40,000 nt of DNA from Calycina herbarum. Taxonomy: Eukaryota; Ascomycota; Leotiomycetes; Helotiales; Pezizellaceae. The translations under genes were made by a program, and so were the position numbers. Positions within the stretch are counted from its first letter, which is position 1, and every line of letters starts with the position of its first letter. This document shows positions 32,511 to 40,000 of the stretch, piece by piece. The stretch covers positions 1-40,000 of the forward strand of contig LLEY01000302.1 of assembly GCA_001414485.1 (NCBI GenBank), written 5' to 3'. The notes under the pieces are model-generated. The model did no database searches and was not told where the DNA came from. It saw only the letters and a list, made by a program, of their open reading frames with translations.

Positions 32511-34769
32511 AAGAAGAGAAAATTACTTATCGCTCTAGAGTTAATTAAGACTCGGAGTTCCTTCTCTCTTATTTTTACTATTACTATAAGTTAATTTTTT
32601 CTAGATATAGTATTTAACTCTTCTATAGTAGTATAATTTTCTAGTTTAATATAATAAACCTTAAATCTTCTTTTTCTATTATCTTCTTTCTAAGAGCTTA
32701 AGAAGAATATTACTTTTTCGTTGTTAGAAAAAGCTACTTTATATACTAGACTATCTTCTATAGTTCTCTTAGGTTCTAGAAGTATTCTTATAAAACGTCT
32801 TTCTATAGACTAGTCTAATGTTACTTATAGTTTATACTAAACTTATTTAACAGTTGCTTCTTATAATATCTTAGTAGTCTAACGTTTACCTTTTATAGGT
32901 TAGTAGAATTCCTAGATTATATTAGCTTATAGATCTACCTTAGTAACTCTAAATACTTACTAATCCTCTAATCTTTTAAATACTATTATAACTCCTTTTT
33001 CAACTCTTAATATCTAATATTTCTCGTCGACTTTTAACTTATAGTCTTAACTAGGGAGGTAGGTAGTTATGTCTAACTTTAGATATCTATTATATTTATT
33101 AAATCCTTCTAGGTAATACTACTACTATTCAGTAGTATTATCTTTCAAATTAGTAACTATCTATAGATCTCCCTTCTCTAGGTAGTCGTTTAGTATTGTC
33201 TATTCTAGTCCTAGTTCTTTAAACTTAATAGTTTTTCTACTATTAATAGAGCTAACTATAGTTACTCGATCTCGATCGTTCCTTACTATCTTATAAGTAG
33301 TTAAGATAGTAGAATTAACTTCTTAAGTAGAATATAGGCTCTAGAAATCAGGTTTCTATCCTTCTATATATACCTATCTATTTCCTCTCTTAAAGGTTCT
33401 AATAAATACCTATATTTCCTCTTCCTTAAGTTTATATATTCTAGAATCTACTTCTAACAAGTTAGATTCTAACTCTAATAACTCTAATAAACTTATTAAT
33501 AGTAGTGATTTATATTCTACTTAAAGAGGAGATTTATAATCTATTTCTAACCGTATATTATAATATTCTTTAATTAATAGATCCCTGTTATTATCAGTAT
33601 CTTATACCTTACTAACTTATAACTTAATTTCTTTATTTAGCTATAAGTATATAGCGCTTGCTGTTATATCTATAGCGTCTATTTCAATTTATATACTATA
33701 TTCTTAGGCTTTAAGTTCCTCGTCTATAAGTTTAATTTTATCGAGTAATACTACTTCTTTATAAACTATAACGTTAATTCGTCCTTTTCTATTAGAGTCT
33801 TTCTTCTTACTACACTTATTTACTCTATAGCTAGGGAGGCTATAGTTATAACATAAGTTCTACTCGCGTCGACGATTTCGCTCCTCCTAGGAAAGTCCTT
33901 CTTTCCTTAGAAAGGTTTTCTTCTATATAGCGTTTACCTCCTTACTATGTTTATTAGTATAAGAGTGCTTCTACTTTTCTAACTCTTAGCTCTTTTCTCT
34001 ATGTCTAGAGTTACTCTTTCTAAATTCGTATAAGCGGTTATCTAGCTGAATAACTTCCTTAATTATACCTATAATAGTTAAGAACTACATGTTCTACTTA
34101 GCTATTTCTTTATAGATATATATCTTTAATCCTCTATAAAAGAGTTCTATAAGAGTAATAGTATCCTACTCTAATTTCGTTCTATAACGTTGAAATTCAT
34201 TAGTATAGTCTATCGTAGATCTAGTTTATTATAATTCTAAAAGCTTATATATAGCTGTTTAGATCGCGTCGAAGTCTCTAAAGACTTTTCTAATAGTTGC
34301 CTTAAATCCTCTCTAAGATTTAAATATAATCTTAGTTAATTCTATCTTTCCGTCTTTATTCTTATTTTTAAAGAAGTCCTCTAAGTATAGCTGGGCCTAT
34401 TTCAATACTGATCTCTTAAGGTAGGAGATAGCGAAGATAGTTCGTAAGTTATAATTACCCTTAAACTTATTAGAGTTAAAGTTAAAGTAGATGTCTATTT
34501 AGAGAAGAAATAAGTCGAGTTCCTTTCGCTTCCTATAATACGTATCTAGTATCTTAACTTTAATAGACTTAAGTGCTTCGACCTTGTAGAGCTCGGGAGC
34601 GTCTGGTATACTGATATTGTCGTCGTTCCTAGTTAACTATATACCAGCAGGTGTTCTTCTAGTTATACTTCTAGATATGCCTACGACGTTGACTCGACTA
34701 GTATTCGGGCTAGCTGCTACGGGGGTTGCTAGGGCTATAGCGACTGAACTTCTAAGCAGGTGCTTAAAG
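32511..34769 (-). pseudogene. G2 gag, protease and start of reverse transcriptase
   Basis: Continuation of G2 on the 5' side of the LINE. The gag zinc knuckle is near 33850-33808 on the minus strand and reads CYNYSLPSYRVNKC: the second Cys and the His are Tyr, while the outer Cys survive. Acidic Leu/Glu-rich sequence follows (about 33560-33430). Bases 32511-33770 align with G1 776-3227's right half. No intact protease active site could be read. Confidence 0.75.
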
Positions 34770-35230
34770 TATAATAAAACTTAAACGAACTAAACAAAGA
34801 TAACTAAGTCTCGAAAGTTAGTATATAGGTAAGAAGTACAGATGCGCTAGGTTGTTTACTTAGAAGTGAACTTGTTACTTATATTAAAGATGTTAAATAA
34901 GATAATAAGATTAATAACTAAAGTTAAGTACGAAGCTTCTATCTAATAGTAGACGTGCTAGTCTTATATAGAACCTTCGTTTATATTAGAGTCCTACTTA
35001 GCAGGAGTCTCGAAGATAGAGTTCGACTCTATTTCCAGGGCTCCTTAAAACTAGACTCTATCACCTAACTGCTCCTAACTAAGTTATGTAATATAACTAT
35101 AATAAGATCCTAGGATTATATATCCTACTATATTTAATCCTTTCTTCCTTTTAGAGTTGCAATAGTACTCGTCCTATTAGGACGCCGCCTAGACTTCACT
35201 TCGTCACGTGCTAGCACGTGATTCGTGATA
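34770..35230 (-). repeat. G2 5' LTR (461 bp)
   Basis: Matches 16551-17009 and 6890-7350. The adjoining leader (CTTCTAAGCAGGTGCTTAAAG, 34749-34769) is shared with the LTR at 6890. It contains CACGTG motifs at its outer edge that are less RIP-changed than in the other copies. Confidence 0.85.
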
Positions 35231-35235
35231 ATATA

Positions 35236-37795
35236 CTACTACGTATATAATAGAACTAGAAGTAGATATAGATAGCTAGGTGTCTTATCCCTCGATATAT
35301 CCGCTCTTTAACATTCGTAATAGTTACGTACGTATTACGTAATATTAGACTTTATATTTCGTTAAATATATCTTAAGTAAAGGATCTAGTAGGTCTTATC
35401 TCGTCTAAGGTAGACTAGTAGTACTTAGTCGTATACTTTACGAATTAGGTCTATCTATAAAGTATTAATATCTAGTACTATTAAGTAGTCTTAATAAAGT
35501 AGTAAGCCTTCTTCTAAGGTGTATAGAGAGTCTACGTCGTTCTTAGCTTATACTCGTAAGGCTTAAAGTGTCTTAGTATTCTTATTTACTTTATAGATCT
35601 ATTTAAAGAGTATAAAAGATTCCTAGAAGTGATCGTCGTCGACTAGAGCTAGTATAATAGAACTTATTTCGACTCTAAGGTTTTTAAGTACTTCTATATT
35701 AATCTACTCTTTTGTTAAAAGCGTACGAGTCTAGTATTATTCTTTCAGCTTCTTTTAAGTCTATAACTCGTCTGTTTTTTATATTAAAGCGTCCGCTTTT
35801 CTATTCTTCTTTTTAGAATAGTATATTACTATAAAGTAGTATTTAGCTAAAGCTTTAGCCTATCTCGCTTAGCGTGTAGTAAGGTGCTTTGTTATTATAA
35901 AGTACTCGAGTGCTCTATAGTCCGTATAAATATAGACTTTCTTATACGTACTTTATAGTTCTAGTCTCTATTCTATAAGCGAGCGTACGATTATAAGTAT
36001 CTCTTTATCGTAGATCTTATAATTATACTTAGCTAAGAATATAACCTTACTAAAGTAAGCTACTAGGTACTATTCGCCGTCTACTTACTATTATTATAGT
36101 ATTCTAGCGATTATTCCGTCTAAGACGTCTATCTCGATTATTATAGAGAGCTTTAGAGAGTAATCGCGAAGAACTAGTATCGTTATAAGGTATTCTTTTA
36201 GCTTCTTAAAAGCGTCCTAGTAGCTTTTATCGAAGTTAAAGAGTACGTTATCTTTTGTAAAGTATATAAGTAGCTTTATAATAACTCTGTAATTATATAT
36301 AAACCTCTAGTAGAAGTTATAAAAGCCTAGGAAGCTCTAAACACCTTTAACCGTATCTAGTACTTACTAATTCTAGACTACTATAACCTTTTCTAGGTCT
36401 ACTTTAATACCGTTAGTTCTAATAATAAAGCTAAGGTATTTCGTCTTCTTAACGTCGAATTCGTATTTCTTAATATCTACTTATAAGCTAGCGTCTCGTA
36501 GTCGCTAGAGGACTTTTTATACATGTTTCTCGTACTCTAATACGTTCGAAGAATAGATAAGAATGTCGTCTAAGTAAGTAGAGTAGAAATCGTTTAAATA
36601 GTTAAAAAGTATATCGTTTATATATATAATAATATATTAGTATCTAGTATACTTAGACATAAGTGCTTAAGTGTATATAGACCTAAAAGTTAAGCTTAGT
36701 CAGAATACCACGTAACCTCGCGGTTCTGATATGTCTAGAGCACTCTAGAAACGCGTTAAGTTTTGTATATTAATTACATATACTTCCGCATGCGTATTCC
36801 GTTTACGGAAGTGGCGTTTTGTAGCGTATGCCGCATACGTATATATAAAGAGTCCTTTGTACACCGTATGCGTATTCCGCATACGTATATACAAAGAGTC
36901 CTTTGTACACCGCATGCGTATTCCGCATACGTATATACAAAGAGTCCTTTATACACATGTGTATATAACTAGGTCCTGGGACGTCTACCCAGGACACACA
37001 CACACACACATACACACACACACATACACACACACATATACACACACACATATACACATAATTTATACCCTTGACTTCTGCCTTCTGCCCTCTTGCGTGA
37101 CCATTTTAACAATATACCGCTAGTACGTAGATAGTCTATTTATAAGTCTAAAGAGTAGAACCTTATACTTATACGTTCTATAATATATATAGAAGGTAGT
37201 TAGTTCTTCTAAATCGGGATCTATTCGAATACAGTAGAAAGCTTAATAGATATCGAGTTTTATAAAGATATAAGCTTAACTAATATATACTAGCGTTTTA
37301 TTAATAAGAGAAAGTAGATAGCGGTCTTTTCGAGTAAGGTTGTTAAGCTTTTAGAAGTTAATATAAAAGCGTAATCTTTTATCTACCTTCTTTATAAACA
37401 GTACTAGAGTAGTAAAAGAAGACTAGTTATACTTTATAAATCTCTTATAAAGATTATCTAAGATATATTCCTTTATAGTAAGTAGCTCTTTAGTCGATAT
37501 CCTATATAGTAGAGAATATCTAAGAGTATTTAGATAAGATAGTAGAGTATTTAAAGCTTTCTTTAAAAAGACGTCTACGAAGTCTAAGTACTTCTCTAGA
37601 ACTTCTAGTATTATCGTACGATCCTTTTCTCGTCCGGCTATAATACTACTAATCTCGTATAAGCTAGTAGTAAATATCTCACTATTCTTCTTAAGTAAGT
37701 AGTAGTATATTTCTATAGTAGATATAGTAGAGATATTAATTATTATAGAAGGTTTCTATAATAGTTTATACTCGAAGAGTACTCGGTCTACCGAC
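35236..37795 (-). pseudogene. G3: Ty3/gypsy pol (right part), interrupted by LTR-like copy C
   Basis: Minus-strand order: linker with SSIIAGREKDR (about 37650-37610), reverse transcriptase N-terminus with LVLFIKKVD (about 37405-37380), catalytic YLDDILIYS intact (36576-36550), RNase H IEIDVLDG (about 36150-36125), and the integrase zinc region, cut at 35236 by G2. The integrase core continues at 16545. Removing copy C and one ATATA restores the reverse-transcriptase frame (STY-RYINDILF). Gag and 5' LTR are missing on the right. Many frames are readable, but TAG/TAA stops make it dead. Confidence 0.85.
36625..37111 (-). mobile_element. LTR-like repeat copy C, with target duplication
   Basis: 487 bp with the same ends as copy B; target duplication ATATA at 36620-36624 and 37112-37116. 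Its 46-bp array has only 3 units (cores at 36847, 36893 and 36939). Hardly RIP-mutated although it lies in RIP-degraded G3. Confidence 0.85.
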
Positions 37796-38200
37796 CTTCG
37801 TATAAAACGTAACCTTATATAACTTTATATAACTTTACGTAACCTCGACGTAAGAGGTTCTAACGTCGTTCTAATAACCGGTAATTATATATAGTCTCTA
37901 TATATAAAACCCCTTTCCTCGTCTGTAGAATAGACTTCTTCTCTTTTCTTCCTTAGTTAATTCTTCTTATAATAAGACAACCTTATCTATTAAACTCTTT
38001 GTATTCAGCCTATAATATTAGAATTAACTTACCCTTTCTTATACTCGTTTATTAAGTACGTCGAATAAACTATATATAGTAGATTCTACGAACTCTTCTT
38101 ATATATATAGTATAAGTATGAAAATCCTTTATAGTTAAGATATATAGTCTTATACGAAAATCTTTTATAGAAATACACGGTTTTATACGAAACGAACGAA
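37796..38200 (+). promoter_or_regulatory. Probable G5 LTR/leader with TATA box
   Basis: TATATATAAAACCCCTTT at about 37896-37915, followed by pyrimidine-rich sequence, resembles an LTR promoter, and it lies just upstream of the G5 gag frame. No second LTR lies inside the window, so the boundaries are not fixed. Confidence 0.4.
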
Positions 38201-38299
38201 TAAATACAATAGTCTAAAGTATATAGTAGACGACTATAAATACAATAGAGAACGTAAATATTATAAACGTATAAGAACCTCTATAAGGACCTCCGCAGT

Positions 38300-39500
38300 A
38301 GTAAATAGCTATGTTTAACTAGTAGTAGCGAGAGATATAGCTTCTTACTAAAAGTTAAAACTAGTCTATAGCGAACCTTTCTAGCTAATAAAAAGAAGCT
38401 CTTATAAAGCTCGAAGGAAGACCTGCTTTCTCTAAAAGAAACGAAACTACTCCTCTATAATCTACGTCTGCCTCGACACTAGTATTAGTTATAAACACTG
38501 ATTAAAGACTAAAACACTGCCTTCTATACCTAGAAAGATATAACAGAAGTACGCCTAGCCTCTTTTCTTAATTCAAAGGCCTTTTATAAGCGAAGCTAGA
38601 AATCGACAGTCTATTAATTAGATAAGAGAAAGAAAGAGTCTAGTATACCTTTAGAAGACTCTTAGAAGACGTAGCTATAAGGATTTTCTCTTAGATAGAA
38701 TACACTCGCTTAGAAAACAAGTTAATAGTTTTAGAATTTCTAGGACAGCTTTATATAGCGTTCTATAACCCTCGGCTATAGTAGAAAGCGCTTAGCTAGA
38801 TTAACTAAACGAAGTAAAACTAATAGCCTTTTAGCGAATTCTTTAACGAATTCGATTAACTGATTTTAGAAGCTTCTAGCTAGGGATAAGACAACGTAAT
38901 TAAGAAGAGCTACTTAAAAGCTACTTTTAATACGAAGCTAATCACTGTAACTATTAGTATTTAAGAAGACAGTATCTATAATAGTTACTATAGACAATTA
39001 CGAATAATTACTAATTAGTTAAACGAAGTCGCTGAACTTATAGCTTAGCGAACAAAGAAGCTACGAACGACTTTGTCTAAAGCCGGAGCTACGTAGAACT
39101 AAGCTACGTATAAATTAAAAGACAGTTCCTTATATAATATAATAGACTAGAAACTAACTATAGTAGTCTCTTTCGCTTAACTAAAGGAACTACGATAGAG
39201 CTCGGATAAAGTTCTTACTAAAAGAAGAAGCTTAGGCCTCTACCTAAGATATAGACTCGAGGGACACCGAGTCTAGAACTATAAGACGAAGATAAAGTAA
39301 GCGACGAAGAAAGTATTACTTAAACGAATAAAGAAGGTCTAGGCAGCTCCTATTTAGAAGGAAGACAAAGACGTTAAAAGAAGAGACGTAAAAGGAAAAG
39401 AAAGGATCGTAGAAGTCTCTAACTCTAACGATTTAGAAAAAGAATAGCTTCTAGTAAAAGACACTATTAGAAGCGGAAGAAAGTTTTAAAGAAAGTAATA
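38300..39500 (+). pseudogene. G5: Ty3/gypsy gag
   Basis: Plus-strand frame with FSEFFNEFD (about 38834-38860), then KKSYLKATFNTKLI (about 38905-38945) and QLRIITN, the typical retrotransposon gag capsid pattern, followed by a Lys/Arg-rich segment (39150-39470). Stops are TAA/TAG at Gln/Trp-like positions. No clear zinc knuckle was seen. Confidence 0.65.
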
Positions 39501-39559
39501 AAAGAATAGATTAAGTTCTAAGAGAAGTTAATAGATAGTTCTCTGTTTTTAGTTTCTAT

Positions 39560-39900
39560 ATTAGTTAATAAAGAATATTTTATAAAAACTCTTCTTAACT
39601 CTAGATATTTATTATATAGACTTATTAGCTCCTCCTTTACTACCTAGAATAATCTTTAGTATATTCCTATTTCCTCTCGAGAGCTCTCTAGCTTTAATAC
39701 TCTCTTAGATAATATAGTAATAGAAGTCGCTACTATCTCTTTAGATATTAACGAATACTATAAAGCTAGGTTGTTTCTCTATATTATTCCTCGCTTAGAG
39801 TTATATAATATAACTCTAAGACTCCTCTAGACTATTAAATAAGATACTTAAATTAATAGTTCTACTTCTAAATATCTTATCTCTTTAATAAATACTATTA
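39560..39900 (+). pseudogene. G5: aspartic protease region
   Basis: TLLNSRYLLYRLIS at 39585-39629 corresponds to the gypsy protease box with D-S-G-C followed by YGLIS (Asp to Asn, Gly to Arg, Cys to Tyr). Element truncated by the LTR fragment at 39908. Confidence 0.65.
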
Positions 39901-39907
39901 TAAACTA

Positions 39908-39970
39908 CAACTAAAGGCAAAGGCATAAGAGTATATATATATAAATACGAGAATTTAAAGCTATAGATCT
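39908..39970 (-). repeat. G4-family LTR fragment, minus strand
   Basis: Reverse complement of the 3' part of the G4 LTR (AAAGGCAAAGG-ATAAGAG ... GAATTTAAAGCTATAG). Interrupted on the right by LTR-like copy D. Confidence 0.75.
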
Positions 39971-39971
39971 A

Positions 39972-40000
39972 TGTTAAAATAGTTACGTAAGAGGGCAGAA
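39972..40000 (+). mobile_element. LTR-like repeat copy D (start only), inverted and RIP-mutated
   Basis: TGTTAAAATAGTTACGTAAG and what follows match the complement of the right ends of copies A-C over 29 bases with three differences, all of RIP type (TGG to TAG, TCA to TTA, GCA to GTA). It runs off the window. It confirms TGTTAAAA as the true 5' terminus of the repeat. Confidence 0.8.

Larger units (their letters stand above)
16551..35230 (-). mobile_element. G2: Ty3/gypsy element (split by a LINE) with both LTRs
   Basis: LTRs at 16551-17009 and 34770-35230, target duplication ATATA at 16546-16550 and 35231-35235. It runs on the minus strand: 5' LTR on the right, then gag (about 34740-33800), protease, reverse transcriptase, RNase H, integrase, polypurine tract and 3' LTR on the left. 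The LINE at 20740-32495 interrupts it; without that it is about 6.9 kb. It inserted into the integrase of G3. Every coding part is RIP-degraded. Confidence 0.85.

Overview
The window is fungal nuclear DNA, almost certainly from a filamentous ascomycete (Pezizomycotina); a plant-associated or plant-pathogenic species would fit. It has two sharply different compartments. Bases about 9960-15070 are an ordinary gene island of balanced composition with short-intron genes: a secreted endo-polygalacturonase (GH28, + strand) and a secreted cutinase (CE5, - strand) that converge on each other, plus a decayed 2EXR-domain gene on the - strand. Everything else is very AT-rich, dominated by TpA and nearly empty of CpA and TpG while CpG survives. 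That is the signature of repeat-induced point mutation (RIP), and the old coding frames are broken almost only by TAA/TAG.

Layout. 1-675: an inverted pair of pieces of an LTR-like repeat carrying a 46-bp tandem array and a CA microsatellite. 676-3227: Ty3/gypsy remnant (G1, - strand). 3228-6865: an unrecognised degenerate coding element (U1, + strand) with a telomere-like CCCTAA tract and a second LTR-like copy at 3715-4321. 6890-7350: an LTR of the G2 family. About 7400-9310: a RIP-killed pogo/Fot1-type transposase (+). 9960-15070: the gene island. 15073-37795: a nest of transposons four levels deep. Gypsy G3 (- strand) is split in its integrase by gypsy G2 (16551-35230). G2 is split in pol by a Tad-like LINE (20740-32495). 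The LINE is split inside its RNase H domain by chromovirus G4 (21770-27806). Target-site duplications were found at all three nested junctions (ATATA, 15 bp, CTTAT). A third LTR-like copy (36625-37111) sits in the G3 reverse transcriptase with its own 5-bp duplication. 37796-39907: the gag and protease of another gypsy element (G5, +). 39908-40000: a G4-family LTR fragment followed by the start of a fourth, inverted and RIP-mutated LTR-like copy.

Both intact genes encode secreted enzymes that attack the plant surface: cutinase opens the cuticle ester polymer and polygalacturonase cuts pectin. Their position in a 5-kb island inside RIP-degraded transposons is the two-compartment arrangement known for effector and virulence genes in several plant pathogens. 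No intact transposon gene, RNA gene or CRISPR array was seen. The features most worth following up are the LTR-like repeat with its 46-bp palindromic array, the telomere-like tract that looks like a RIP-converted Pro-Gln codon repeat, the four-deep nest, and a probable GC-AG intron in the polygalacturonase gene.
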